The position numbers and the translations under genes are program-made. Positions 1 to 8,354 of a DNA stretch of 64,000 bases are shown piece after piece; within the stretch, counting starts at the first letter, position 1; the number at the start of each line of letters is the position of its first letter. The notes under the pieces were generated by a model. That model was not told the origin of the DNA and did no database searches. It worked only from the letters and a program-made list of their open reading frames with translations. Source of the stretch: Streptomyces sp. JJ38 (GTDB lineage Bacteria > Actinomycetota > Actinomycetes > Streptomycetales > Streptomycetaceae); the NCBI RefSeq assembly GCF_019303475.1, contig NZ_JABLSI010000013.1, positions 162,078-226,077 of the forward strand, in the 5' to 3' direction.

Positions 1-2
1 AC

Positions 3-365
3 CGGGGACCGAGCAGTACGGACTCGGGGACCGAACCCACCGGGGACCGGGGACACAAGGTTCCCCTTCGGCGGAAGCCCACCTCGAAGGCCAAGGGCAA
101 AGGTAAGCGCGGCCGATCCCGGAACGCACAGCCGCAGCGTGCGCCGCGCGAGCCGGAGCTGTCCGTGGACCACCTTGTCGAGCAGGTCCGCCCCCACGTA
201 CCCGCCCTGCTTGAACGGGACGGCAACGAGGCCGTCACCCGAGTCCAGCTACGGGAGATCCTCCGCCGCGAGGGACTCAAGGGCGGCCGAAACGACCGGC
301 TGAGCCTCGTCCTCCAGCAACTACGGAGCGAGGGCAGCGCCACGAGAACAAGGAGCACCGGATGA
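3..365 (+). CDS. C-terminal part of a plasmid protein (5-prime truncated by the window edge)
   Basis: The frame is open from base 3 to the stop at 363-365, so the gene begins before the window. A GTG at 165 is an in-frame codon without a convincing ribosome site, and I do not take it as the start. The visible part has a basic low-complexity linker (many K and R) and then about 65 residues with the pattern of a winged-helix-like domain (LREILRREGLKGGRNDRL). This resembles the C-terminus of actinobacterial DUF2637/SpdB-type plasmid proteins. That comparison is inference, because the N-terminal membrane domain that would prove it lies outside. The end overlaps the next gene by 4 bp (ATGA), so it belongs to the mobilisation operon. 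Confidence 0.6.
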   Translation, partial: RGPSSTDSGTEPTGDRGHKVPLRRKPTSKAKGKGKRGRSRNAQPQRAPREPELSVDHLVEQVRPHVPALLERDGNEAVTRVQLREILRREGLKGGRNDRLSLVLQQLRSEGSATRTRSTG

Positions 366-553
366 AGACCTGCCCCCGATTCGCGACCCTCCGTGAGGAG
401 TACGAGCGGGAGATCGGCTTCCTGAGCGCCCACTCCGAGCGGCACGCCGGCAGGCCGTCGGCGAAGTCCAGCGCGAAGCACGCCGCCTCGACGAAGGCGC
501 GGATGGCGCGGGCGCTCAGCGGCCATGTTGGGCGCTGCCCCGAGTGCGGCTGA
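362..553 (+). CDS. Small basic protein with a C-terminal CPEC motif
   Basis: This 63-residue protein starts at an ATG that overlaps the stop of the preceding gene (ATGA), which points to translational coupling. It is rich in A, K, R and S and ends in RCPECG, half of a zinc-knuckle-like motif. An early CPRF adds one more cysteine. I do not recognise a family. Its place just upstream of mobC and relaxase genes suggests a plasmid maintenance or transfer accessory role, but nothing in the sequence shows a function. Confidence 0.5.
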   Translation: MKTCPRFATLREEYEREIGFLSAHSERHAGRPSAKSSAKHAASTKARMARALSGHVGRCPECG

Positions 554-632
554 CCGTAAGGCAGCAGGTAAGCGCCCATCTCCCGGTGGCCCGGCTCCGT
601 TCCGGGCCACCGCCCCTCTCCAGGAGGAACCT

Positions 633-869
633 GTGGGGCCCCGTCCCAACCGCTGCTCCAAGCCCACGGCAGCCGAGGCCGACGCCTGGGCTGAGGTCCT
701 GGTCCGCTGTGGGCTCCTGCATGCCGCAGTCCGCGTTCCGAACGGCCAATGGCTTATCCAGCACAGAGCCGATAGCCCCGTGCACGTCCTCACCGGGCCG
801 GCCGACATCGTCGAGCTGGCCGCCACCATTCAGCACCGTATCCGCTCGGCGAGGCCCCGAACCCGATGA
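633..869 (+). CDS. Hypothetical protein of 78 residues
   Basis: The longer frame could begin at ATG 525. The GTG at 633 is preceded at 5 nt by a perfect AGGAGG (622-627), so I chose this start. The product has the shape of small Streptomyces plasmid proteins, with alternating hydrophobic and charged segments (AEVLVRCGLLHAAVRV) and no signal peptide or membrane segment. Its stop overlaps the mobC-like start at 866 by 4 bp (ATGA). It therefore lies inside the mobilisation operon, but its function is unknown. Confidence 0.55.
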   Translation: MGPRPNRCSKPTAAEADAWAEVLVRCGLLHAAVRVPNGQWLIQHRADSPVHVLTGPADIVELAATIQHRIRSARPRTR

Positions 870-1489
870 CGAACTCGAACGAAGACCGTCACGCCCCCAC
901 TCCTTCCGTCGACTGCAACTCGGTCTGGGAGCGAGCAAGTTGGGGCGGAAGTAGTACTTCCGCCAAGTCCGCCCCTGAAGGGGCGGGAGAGGACCTGCAC
1001 CGGGGGGCGCAGGTCCTGGGGGCTTCGACCGAGGGCGGATTGAAGCCGGAGGAGGAGCGCAAGCCGAATCGTCGACCTCGTGAGCGTCCTGCCTGTCAGC
1101 GTCCTCGTCAGCCGCCCGAAAAGAAGCGCCGCCACCTGCGTACGACCCGCTTCAACGACGCCGAGTACGCCCTGATCGTTTCCGCCGCCGCTCAGTGCAA
1201 CCTGACCGTCGGCGGCTTCCTCGCCCGTGCTGCGCTTGCTGCGGCCGGAGATCTCGACCGAACGAACGCCGAGATCGCCACCGAACGCGATGTGCTGACC
1301 GCCCTGTTCGACAGCCGGCGCAAGCTCGGCTGGGCTGGCAGCAACCTCAACCAGGTGACGAAGGCCCTCAACGCCGGTGCCGATGCCGCCATCCCTCAGC
1401 TGGAGGCAAGCCTCGTGGCCGTGCGGCGGGCCGCCGACGCGGTGCACGCCGCCGCGACCGCCGTCCTCGAACACCAGCAGGCAGCATGA
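866..1489 (+). CDS. MobC-like relaxosome accessory protein
   Basis: The protein has 207 residues. The first 90 or so are low-complexity and basic. Residues about 90-130 (RTTRFNDAEYALIVSAAA followed by LTVGGFLARAAL) match the ribbon-helix-helix core of plasmid MobC proteins, and the C-terminal half has the conserved motif in which 'GSNLNQVTKALN' sits. In the family, MobC binds oriT and assists the relaxase in strand separation. The gene overlaps the relaxase start by 4 bp (ATGA at 1486-1489), the usual mobC-relaxase arrangement. The nick region itself was not located. Confidence 0.85.
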   Translation: MTNSNEDRHAPTPSVDCNSVWERASWGGSSTSAKSAPEGAGEDLHRGAQVLGASTEGGLKPEEERKPNRRPRERPACQRPRQPPEKKRRHLRTTRFNDAEYALIVSAAAQCNLTVGGFLARAALAAAGDLDRTNAEIATERDVLTALFDSRRKLGWAGSNLNQVTKALNAGADAAIPQLEASLVAVRRAADAVHAAATAVLEHQQAA

Positions 1490-3228
1490 TCCCGAGCGTC
1501 AACCCGCCCGGCGAACGGACCATCGGCCTGCTCGCCTACCTCTACGGCCCCGGCAAGCATGAGGAACACGTCGACCCCCACCTCGTCGCCTCCTTCGACG
1601 GCATGGCCCCCGACCCCGGCCGCGACCCGAACGCCACCCTCAAGCACCTCCAGCAGCTTCTCGACCAGCCCGTGATGGCCCTCGCCGAGCACGCTCGTCC
1701 GGCCAAGCACGTGTGGCACACCTCCGTCCGCGCCGACCCGAGAGACCGGACCCTGTCCGACGAGGAGTGGGCCGCCATCGCCCGCCGTATCGTCGCCGCC
1801 GCCGGTATCGACCCGGGTGACGGACAGCCCGGCTGCCGCTGGGCAGCCGTACGGCACGCGGACGACCACATCCACATCGTCGCCACCCTCGTGCGGGAGG
1901 ACGGCCGTCGTCCCGACGACTACCGCTCCGGCGCCCGCGCCCAGGCCGAAGCCCGGCTCATCGAGAAGGAACTCGGGCTCCACGAGGTCGCGCCCGGGGA
2001 CGGCACAGCCGCTCAGCGGCCCACCAGCGCCGAACGCCACAAGGCGACACGCCAGGGACGGGAGCGCACCGCCCGCGAGGAACTGCGTGAGACAGTGCGG
2101 CGGGCGGTGGCTGGCGCGACTAGCGAGAAGGAGTTCTTCGACCGGCTCGCCGGTGCCGGCCTTCTCATCCGCAAGCGCGCCGCGCCCTCCGGGGACCTCC
2201 TGGGCTACAAGGTCGCCCTGCCCGACGACAAAAACAAGGACGGCGAGCCGGTGTTCTACCCTGGCGCGCGCCTCGCCCCCGACCTCTCGCTGCCGCGCAT
2301 CCGGGAGCGCTGGTCCGGCGACGCCCAGAACAACCCGGCTCCCCGGCAAGAGGACGCCGGTCGTGCGGAGCCGGTCACTCCGGCCGCTGCCCGCCGCAGG
2401 ACAGCATCGGCCGCGTGGCAGGCCCTGCTCGTCGTCGAACACGGCGACGACGCGGTCGCCGCCGCCCACATCGCCGCAGCCGGCGAGATCCTGGACGCCC
2501 TCGCGAAAACGTCCGCCGCCCACACCCGCCGGGAACTGCGCGATGCCGCAACGGCCTTCGAACGGGCCTCGCGCTCCCACGTCCGCGCCGTACACGGACA
2601 CGACCGGGCCCTGCGTCAGGCCGCCCGCGACCTCGTTCACGGCGGTCCCGCCCTTGGACGAGGTGAGGATGGCGCGAGCACTGCTATGGCGATCGACATG
2701 CTGTTCTTCCTGGTCACGGCATCCGTGCACTGGCACGCGAAGAAGGGCCACGCGCAGCAGGCCGCCGCCGCTCGCCAGGCCGCCGAGCACCTGCGCTCCG
2801 CCTACCAAGTAGCCGCCGCCCAGCCCCTCGGCGTGCTCTACCAGCGAGGCCGGCGTCTGAGCCGCCCCTTGCTCCAGCGGCAGACGGTGGTGCTGCGCGA
2901 GGCGTTGCCCGGGCTGGCCGAGCAGATCCTCGCCGAGCCCGGCTGGTACGCCCTGGCCGCGGCCATCGCGGACGCCGAAGCCGCCGGCCACGACACGGCC
3001 ACGCTCCTGTCCGACGCGGTCGAGCGCCGCGAACTGGATACCGCGGAGTCGGTCAGCGACGTGCTGGTGTGGCGGATGCGGCGGATGGCCGACCTGCCCG
3101 CCGATGCCTCGGAACTGCCGGCGAACGGCACCATAGGTGGCCCGTCCACCACACGCAGGGCGACATCCCGGCCCTCTGCATCTGACCGACGTCGCCGCGG
3201 GGAGGGCCCAGTTGGCAAGACCCGGTAA
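1486..3228 (+). CDS. Relaxase / mobilisation nuclease (PF03432-like)
   Basis: This is a 580-residue relaxase, started at the ATG that overlaps the mobC stop. A reading frame extends further upstream, but it is mobC in another frame. The N-terminus has the GLLAYLYGPGKHEEH segment typical of actinobacterial relaxases. The metal-binding triple histidine lies near residues 124-130 (HADDHIHIV). Residues about 165-230 are rich in basic helices, and a long C-terminal domain has no recognised motif. The enzyme should cleave oriT and stay covalently bound to the 5-prime end during transfer. The conserved catalytic tyrosine cannot be assigned with certainty. It is the last gene of the operon. Confidence 0.88.
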   Translation: MIPSVNPPGERTIGLLAYLYGPGKHEEHVDPHLVASFDGMAPDPGRDPNATLKHLQQLLDQPVMALAEHARPAKHVWHTSVRADPRDRTLSDEEWAAIARRIVAAAGIDPGDGQPGCRWAAVRHADDHIHIVATLVREDGRRPDDYRSGARAQAEARLIEKELGLHEVAPGDGTAAQRPTSAERHKATRQGRERTAREELRETVRRAVAGATSEKEFFDRLAGAGLLIRKRAAPSGDLLGYKVALPDDKNKDGEPVFYPGARLAPDLSLPRIRERWSGDAQNNPAPRQEDAGRAEPVTPAAARRRTASAAWQALLVVEHGDDAVAAAHIAAAGEILDALAKTSAAHTRRELRDAATAFERASRSHVRAVHGHDRALRQAARDLVHGGPALGRGEDGASTAMAIDMLFFLVTASVHWHAKKGHAQQAAAARQAAEHLRSAYQVAAAQPLGVLYQRGRRLSRPLLQRQTVVLREALPGLAEQILAEPGWYALAAAIADAEAAGHDTATLLSDAVERRELDTAESVSDVLVWRMRRMADLPADASELPANGTIGGPSTTRRATSRPSASDRRRRGEGPVGKTR

Positions 3229-3397
3229 ACCCTTCAAGTGCCGGACCACGGTGTCAGCACACCGCCAAGAGAGGGGACTCCGCCACGACCGTCTGGCCTC
3301 ATCTTCGAAGGTGACTGTTGGCTTTGTGAATTGAAGCTCCCGGTGGCCTAGGGCACGATCATGACGCGAGCAGGTCGAGGCAGGGGAGGACGTCAGG

Positions 3398-3841
3398 GTG
3401 TTTCACCGGATACGCCGCCGGGTGGCGAAGCCCAGCGAAGCGCAGCGCCGATTCTTCGAGCTGTCGGCGCAGCTGCAGGACCAGGTCCCGCCAGGACTCG
3501 GGGGGCCGCCGGCCGAGCCGGAGCGCAGTGAGCCGACCGTAGCGGTGGACGACTTCCTTCCGCCGGGGCTACGGGTGCCCAGCCACGATCAGCTCGACGG
3601 CAGGATGATGCCCTGGATGCACCCGCTCGTCCTCGACGGCGAGATGGTCGCTTGCTTCGAGTGCGGCGCGTACCGGGACTGGCTCATCCTCTCCACCCGC
3701 GACCAGATCTGGCTGCGCTGCCGCGAAGGGCACCAGCAGCAGGAGACCCGCCTCGACACCGCCTGGTACAACCGGAGCTCCGGGCCAGCCGACGCGACGC
3801 ATGCCACGTTCGAGGACTGCCTGCGCCACCTAGGCCACTGA
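3398..3841 (+). CDS. Hypothetical protein with a zinc-ribbon-like motif
   Basis: The protein has 147 residues. The GTG start is preceded by GGGAGG about 8 nt upstream. A proline-rich N-terminal half leads to a compact C-terminal domain with C-F-E-C, then C-R-E-G-H about 25 residues later, which could bind one zinc ion. It lacks membrane segments. The gene stands alone after the relaxase, with 170 bp upstream that could hold a promoter. I do not recognise a named family. Confidence 0.6.
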   Translation: MFHRIRRRVAKPSEAQRRFFELSAQLQDQVPPGLGGPPAEPERSEPTVAVDDFLPPGLRVPSHDQLDGRMMPWMHPLVLDGEMVACFECGAYRDWLILSTRDQIWLRCREGHQQQETRLDTAWYNRSSGPADATHATFEDCLRHLGH

Positions 3842-3922
3842 ACCCCACTCCTACACAACCCTGTCGGGCTCCGGGGCCCGCACTGACCACCCGCCACCTA
3901 GCACCAAGGGGCCAGTTCCGTC

Positions 3923-4609
3923 ATGCGCGTTCGCGTCGCCACCACCGCCCTCGGCATCACCATCGCTCTTCTCGCCGTGCCCGCCTGCTCGACGGGCACG
4001 AAACCTGACGCCGCCCCCTCCGCCCGCGCCGAGAAACCGGCCGACGCCGCCCAGAGGACTGCCTTGCTCTCGTCGGCCGCGTTGGAGACGCGCCTGCTTG
4101 ACGAGAGCGATCTCGGCAGCGGCTACCTGCGCAAGCCAGAGCAGCCCACCCAGCACGACGACGTCACCGTAGTCGGCTGCCCGGCGCTGAACGAGCTGGG
4201 CGGCGACGCAGCGACCGGCGGCACGCTCGCCTTCCCACACAAGGCGAAGGCCACCTTCACCCATGGCAGCAGTAGCTCCGAGGTCTCCGAGGAGCTGTAC
4301 AGCGACAGCGCGAAGAAGCTGTCTGACGGCATGAGCCGGATCTTCGACGCCATGACCGGCTGCCCGAGCTATCAGGTCGTCGCGGGCGGGACCCCGATCG
4401 ACATGGGCTCGCAGAAGCTGACCCCGCGCCACGACCTCGGTGACGAGCAGTGGAGCCAGCTTCTGACGTTCTCCGTCGGAGGACGGAGCACCGTGATGAA
4501 GCAGACCGCGATCCGCGACGGCAGTCTGCTGCTGATCGTCTCCGGCTCACCGGCCCTCGTCGACCGCCACCTCGACAAGGCGCTTGCCAAGGCCACGGCG
4601 ACGAGCTGA
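3923..4609 (+). CDS. Secreted lipoprotein of unknown function
   Basis: The protein has 228 residues. The first 22 form a lipoprotein signal: MRVR, a hydrophobic stretch (ALGITIALLAV) and the lipobox VPAC with the acylated cysteine at position 22. A short A/K/P-rich linker follows, then a globular domain with two further cysteines (VVGCPAL and MTGCPSY) that may form a disulfide. The overall pattern resembles actinobacterial sensor-domain or PknH-like extracellular lipoproteins, which is inference. Two strong hairpins directly downstream end the transcript. Confidence 0.75.
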   Translation: MRVRVATTALGITIALLAVPACSTGTKPDAAPSARAEKPADAAQRTALLSSAALETRLLDESDLGSGYLRKPEQPTQHDDVTVVGCPALNELGGDAATGGTLAFPHKAKATFTHGSSSSEVSEELYSDSAKKLSDGMSRIFDAMTGCPSYQVVAGGTPIDMGSQKLTPRHDLGDEQWSQLLTFSVGGRSTVMKQTAIRDGSLLLIVSGSPALVDRHLDKALAKATATS

Positions 4610-4621
4610 CCGGCCCCGACA

Positions 4622-4658
4622 CACGGATGCCCCGACCCTGACGGTCGGGGCATCCGTG
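4622..4658. terminator. Perfect 16-bp hairpin, probable terminator
   Basis: Arms 4622-4637 and 4643-4658 are exact reverse complements around a 5-base loop. It lies 13 bp after the lipoprotein stop and before the convergent DUF317 gene. There is no T-run, as is common for Streptomyces terminators, and it would work from both sides. Confidence 0.75.
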
Positions 4659-4663
4659 CAAGA

Positions 4664-4695
4664 AGCCCGGCCCTCCCCTCGGGAGAGGCCGGGCT
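4664..4695. terminator. Second hairpin in the convergent region
   Basis: Arms AGCCCGGCC (4664-4672) and GGCCGGGCT (4687-4695) pair perfectly. An inner CTCCC/GGGAG continues the stem past a single bulged A. It sits 6 bp from the previous hairpin, giving a tandem bidirectional terminator between the lipoprotein and the leftward DUF317 gene. Confidence 0.7.
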
Positions 4696-4728
4696 GTATG
4701 CGTCGGGCAAAGGGGCGACTGCCCGGCG

Positions 4729-5577
4729 CTAGATGACCGGCGCACGAAGGAGCCGGTCCTGGGTGGCCTCGGGCAGGACCCGCCGCAGGACCGGTGCCGT
4801 CGAGCTGACGGAGGCGGCGAAGGCGGCGACGAGGTCGTGCGGGACGCTCGCGCTGAAGGACGCCACCCACAGGCACGGCGCGCCGAGCACGGGCTCGCAC
4901 CACGCCTGCCACCCAGCCGGTCCCGCCTCATCGGCCTCGATGGTCAGGGCGCGCGGGTCGCCGTCCTGGATGAGGGGCGGCACCTCGCCGAGGCTGAGAT
5001 GCGAGGTGAACGTCGGGTCCGTCGCTGCTGCCTGGGGCTGGTCGAGGTCGCGGAGCCATCCGTGTGCGGCGACGGAATCCAGGACCAGCTCGGGGTCGGC
5101 GAGCGGCACAGCGGACTGGTCGCGGGCGTCGAGCGAGACCAGGAAGTCGGCCACGGCCTCGCACGGGACGCCGGGGGTGAAGTAGGCCGACCACTGAGCG
5201 AGCGGACTCCTCGAGTCCGCGCGGGCAGAGATCTGCCAGGCGATCGGCAGGTCCCCCAGGTAGAACGGCTCGTCGGCCAGGCTCCACTGGGCCCACCGGA
5301 GGGTGTCGGGGCTGATGTGCAGCACGGTGCTGCGTAGGACCTGGCGGTCCTCGTCTGCTTCGCCCGGCTCGTGGCGACCCCGGACGATGGTCAGGCTCGT
5401 CCAGCCTAGGCCGCTGAGAGTGTCGGCGACGGTGTCGTAGAGGCGCTTGTCGTCGCCGGCCAAGTGCCGGGGGCCGACCCATGCGGGCTGAACGCCGGGC
5501 GGGGTGGACGGGTCGAGCGGGGATTCGGGGTACAGCGGCGCCTCCAAGGGCTCGATACTTCTACTTGTGGCCAGCAC
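4729..5577 (-). CDS. DUF317 (SPDY) domain protein
   Basis: The 282-residue protein has two DUF317 units. The first follows the signature WVGPRHLAGDD near residue 33, with ISPDTLRWAQWS. The second unit spans about residues 150-265 and ends in VPHDLVAAFAASV. DUF317 proteins are frequent on Streptomyces plasmids and have no proven function. The GTG start at 5577 overlaps the previous gene's stop by 17 bp, and a later in-frame GTG (before QPAWVGPRHL) is an alternative start. The gene is last in a leftward group and ends at the tandem hairpins. Confidence 0.75.
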   Translation of the reverse strand: MLATSRSIEPLEAPLYPESPLDPSTPPGVQPAWVGPRHLAGDDKRLYDTVADTLSGLGWTSLTIVRGRHEPGEADEDRQVLRSTVLHISPDTLRWAQWSLADEPFYLGDLPIAWQISARADSRSPLAQWSAYFTPGVPCEAVADFLVSLDARDQSAVPLADPELVLDSVAAHGWLRDLDQPQAAATDPTFTSHLSLGEVPPLIQDGDPRALTIEADEAGPAGWQAWCEPVLGAPCLWVASFSASVPHDLVAAFAASVSSTAPVLRRVLPEATQDRLLRAPVI

Positions 5578-5848
5578 TGCGGCGGGACCGGCGTGGGGGT
5601 GCCTGGACGGGGCCCTGCCAGGCCAGGACGACGGCGACCTCGGGCGGCAGATGGCCGAGCTGCGTGTTCTCGTCGCGGTCCTCGGCGAGGTAGACGACGG
5701 TCCTGCCGGTCTCGTCCACGGACTGCATGACCTGCGCCAGGCGGTGCGCCATCGGGAAGAACGGGTTCATGGCCTGGCGGACCGGAGCGTCCCGGTCGCA
5801 ACCTGACAGCAGGTCGATGAGATCGCCGACGGTCATCTCCGGGGTCAC
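5561..5848 (-). CDS. Hypothetical protein of 95 residues
   Basis: The GTG start at 5848 has a perfect AGGAGG 6 nt upstream (5855-5860). The protein has an acidic N-terminal helix (TVGDLIDLLSG) and a segment GRTVVYLAEDRDEN. This is the pattern of small phage/plasmid proteins that carry a TVGDLI...L motif, seen for example in phage proteins of unknown function. It has no signal or membrane segment. It is translationally coupled to the downstream DUF317 gene by a 17-bp overlap. Confidence 0.65.
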   Translation of the reverse strand: MTPEMTVGDLIDLLSGCDRDAPVRQAMNPFFPMAHRLAQVMQSVDETGRTVVYLAEDRDENTQLGHLPPEVAVVLAWQGPVQAPPRRSRRSAGHK

Positions 5849-5947
5849 AAAAGCCTCCTGGGGGTGAAGAAAACGGTGAGCAATGGAACCGGCCGACAGT
5901 CAGCCGGCCGCCTTCTGCGCGATGACTCCTGGGGTCCGCCTGCGCGG

Positions 5948-6307
5948 TCACACGCGACGCGAGGTCTCCAACACGCGCGCCACGGCGGCGGCCACGATCT
6001 CGGCCGGCGTCTCGGTGTCGAACGACAAGTGGTAGCCGCGCACCTTGGCCGTGCCGGTGACGGAGATCCTCCATCCCTCGCCGTCGGTGCCGGGACGGCC
6101 GAGCGGAAACCACCCGAGGTAGAAACGGCCGTCCTTGGAGTTGACATGCACGTCCGCGCGGTCGTCAACGACGAGGTTGAAGTCGTTGGGCGAAAACTGG
6201 TCCATCACGAGCGCGGGCTGGCCCGGGCCGAGCTGCCACTCACGCAGGCGAATGGCATCGGCGGTAGTGGAGAATCCGGGGCTCAGGGGAACAACAGTCA
6301 GGGCCAT
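5948..6307 (-). CDS. Short DUF317-like protein
   Basis: The 119-residue product contains one DUF317-like unit: TPNDF-type core (MDQFSPNDFNLVVDD), strand-rich middle, then TPAEIVAAAVARVLE near the C-terminus. I started it at the ATG at 6307 (MALTVVPLSP). It has GAGAGG 3-4 nt upstream, and the upstream extension to 6454 reads like non-coding sequence. It heads the leftward group 6307-4729. About 95 bp separate it from the next gene, and a weak GC hairpin lies at about 5885-5905. Confidence 0.65.
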   Translation of the reverse strand: MALTVVPLSPGFSTTADAIRLREWQLGPGQPALVMDQFSPNDFNLVVDDRADVHVNSKDGRFYLGWFPLGRPGTDGEGWRISVTGTAKVRGYHLSFDTETPAEIVAAAVARVLETSRRV

Positions 6308-6503
6308 CACCTCTCTGACCTGGCACTTTCCTGGAGGGTCGTCTACGTTGACATGCCCCGCCCCCGTTGGCCAGTCTTCCGTGGATTTTCCCTGTCTGCC
6401 GCAGGCGAACTGGTTCCTCTGACAACCAATCCAGCCGTCTTGCCACTCAACCAAGACGCCGGGGGCGATAGTTTGTGCCCATGCCTTACTCGTCTAGGGC
6501 GCG

Positions 6504-6936
6504 ATGAGCGGCGGCCAGATGCTGGGGGAGGTACACGTCGTCATCGAGGAGGCGACGTACTCGCCGCGGGCGGCGGCCAGGGCGGTGTTGCGGGAGTGGC
6601 TGACCGCCGCGCCGAGGATGCTCCAGGCCGCCGGGGTACCGGACAACAGTCCGCGCCAAGCTCCTTGATCGTCTCGCCGCAGGGGACCACCTCACCGAGG
6701 TATGCCAGGACCTGGAGATCACACAGCAACAGGTCCACGGCAACCGGGCCTAGGCCCCCGGCTGGGCCGAACAACTGGACGCCGCACTCATGGCCGGCCG
6801 TGACCCCGAGCTCGCCCACGGGAGCAAGAGCGCCTACCGGTTCGGCCACTGCCGCTGCCCGGAGTGCCGGGAGGCCAAGGCCGCTCCACCGCTGCCGTGG
6901 CGGCAGCGCAGCCAGCCTGTCAGCACCCGTCGGTAG
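6504..6936 (+). pseudogene. Decayed gene with a helix-turn-helix-like and a cysteine-rich segment
   Basis: From ATG 6504 the frame runs to TGA 6666. Coding sense then continues in the +1 frame from about 6649 (RAKLLDRLAAGDHLTEVCQD, a helix-turn-helix-like stretch) and is cut by TAG 6751. It goes on in the same frame to TAG 6934, with RDPELAHG and CRCPECREAKA, a motif seen at the end of many Streptomyces plasmid proteins. One frameshift and one nonsense codon therefore break what looks like a single gene of about 140 residues. It is the only rightward coding trace in a leftward region. Confidence 0.55.
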
Positions 6937-7049
6937 GCTGCGCGCCCGGAACTCTGCCCCGGCCAGGGCCAGGCTGCGCACCGGTGTGCGCTGGCTGGAC
7001 ACGCACTGCCACACGCCGCTGACCCGACGTCGGTCGTCGTCTGGGTTCG

Positions 7050-7817
7050 TCACGTCACCTTGCGGGCGCCGGTTCGGGCGGCGGCCGCTGCGCGGTCGAG
7101 AAGGAAGGTGCGGAGTTGTTCCCGGTTCATCGTTGAGTAGCCGCGTCGGCCGCAGCGTGCGGCGATGTGCCGGAGTTGCTCGCGGGTGAGGGTGTCGAGG
7201 TAGGCGGCCACGCACTGCCGCGCCATGGGCGATATGGGTCGGCGCGTGGACGTGTTGGGTGGCAGGCTCTCCGCCTCCGTCAGGGCCGCCACGGCCTGGC
7301 GGCCCAGGGTGTGCGCCGCGGTTGTGTGCGCGTCCGAGGAGAAGGCGACAGCGGACTCCAGGGCTTGGTCCGAAGGAGACGTTCCGTCGGTGCCGTGGTC
7401 GGCGAACTTGGCGTTGAGGAGGTTGGCCGCCGCCATCGCGGCGTTCGCGGCGGCGTCGAGCAGCTCGTCGGGATGTGATGCGAAGGTGCTGCTCTCCGAG
7501 GCGGTGCGGATCAGGCGCAGCGACAGCAGCCGCCACAGGAGTTCCTCGCCCTCGGCCCGCTGGTCCACCGTCATGGCCCGGTAGCCGCTGACAAGGGCGG
7601 CCAGGCCATCCGGTGGTTCAAGGCCGGGGTCGGCGCGGACAGCGGCGTCCAGTTCCACCTTGGCCAGCAGGATGCCCAGCAGCAGGGCGGCGTCTTCCTC
7701 CCTCGCGCCGCGCGGACGCAGCGCGGGATCGGCTCGGGGAGCGGCGCCCAGGGCCTCCAGGGCCCGGTGCAGTGTCCGGGCGCTGGCCGGTCCTGGGGCC
7801 GGCTGCCGTCGGGGCAT
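7050..7817 (-). CDS. Hypothetical protein with a C-terminal Rho-N/SAP-like motif
   Basis: The protein has 255 residues, with an ATG start and GAGGA 7 nt upstream. The centre is helical and alanine-rich. The last 40 residues, LTREQLRHIAARCGRRGYS then MNREQLRTFLLDRAA, have the spacing of a helix-extension-helix Rho-N or SAP motif, which commonly binds nucleic acid. The gene is third in a leftward operon after the DUF6192-like and RacP-like genes (15-bp gap). DNA-related activity is inferred from this motif and the neighbours only. Confidence 0.6.
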   Translation of the reverse strand: MPRRQPAPGPASARTLHRALEALGAAPRADPALRPRGAREEDAALLLGILLAKVELDAAVRADPGLEPPDGLAALVSGYRAMTVDQRAEGEELLWRLLSLRLIRTASESSTFASHPDELLDAAANAAMAAANLLNAKFADHGTDGTSPSDQALESAVAFSSDAHTTAAHTLGRQAVAALTEAESLPPNTSTRRPISPMARQCVAAYLDTLTREQLRHIAARCGRRGYSTMNREQLRTFLLDRAAAAARTGARKVT

Positions 7818-7832
7818 GCCGGGTCCTCGGCG

Positions 7833-8354
7833 TCACCGGCTGGCGCGGCTTCGGCGGCGTGTGCGGGTCTTGACGGGCTTGGGAAGCTGCGCGCTGGAAC
7901 TGCGCATCCTCTCCGAGACGCGCAGCATGTGGCCGATGTCGTCCTGGTACATGGACAGCACTTCGTACCTGTTCACATCGGAGCCCAGCGGGTTGATCCA
8001 GCCGGTCAGCAGGCGCCGCAGCTCGGTGTCGATGCGCCGCAGCCGCCAGGTGACGTTCTCGGCGATCTTGGCCGGGTCGGTGGTGATCATGTAGCCGCCG
8101 CGGTAGGCGAGGAACGCCTTGCCGTGCTCCATGGTCAGGTGGTCGCGCACGTACCCCTTCAAGCGCTCGAACTGGCTGTCGCTGGCATGGATGCGGGAAA
8201 TGATCACTTCCCGGGGCACCAGGACGTCTTCGCCCTGGTCCTCCATGACGTGCCAGGCGACCTCGGCCAGGTGCTGAGTGGGCACCGGTGCCGCGCGCTG
8301 GGTGGGCGGAGCGGTCCGCCCGGTCGTTCCCTTAGCCGTCTTGCGGGCGGTCAT
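7833..8354 (-). CDS. RacP-like winged-helix protein
   Basis: The protein has 173 residues and starts in a 4-bp overlap with the upstream gene (ATGA at 8351-8354). It resembles the RacP family of Streptomyces plasmids. It has an N-terminal winged-helix pattern (VPREVIISRIHASDSQFERL), then GYMITTDPAKIAENVTWR, then a helical tail ending IDTELRRLLTGWINPL, and a very basic C-terminus. Family function is unknown, and a DNA-binding role is inferred from the fold pattern. It sits in the operon DUF6192 - RacP-like - SAP-like. Confidence 0.6.
   Translation of the reverse strand: MTARKTAKGTTGRTAPPTQRAAPVPTQHLAEVAWHVMEDQGEDVLVPREVIISRIHASDSQFERLKGYVRDHLTMEHGKAFLAYRGGYMITTDPAKIAENVTWRLRRIDTELRRLLTGWINPLGSDVNRYEVLSMYQDDIGHMLRVSERMRSSSAQLPKPVKTRTRRRSRASR

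Noticed and set aside
1..60. CGGGGACCG-type short repeats at the window start, possible iterons
   Set aside because: They lie in an open frame that continues into a coding sequence, with irregular spacing, and are too few to call a replication origin.
1195..1485. Upstream extension of the relaxase frame
   Set aside because: It overlaps mobC in another frame. The ATG overlapping the mobC stop is the normal arrangement.
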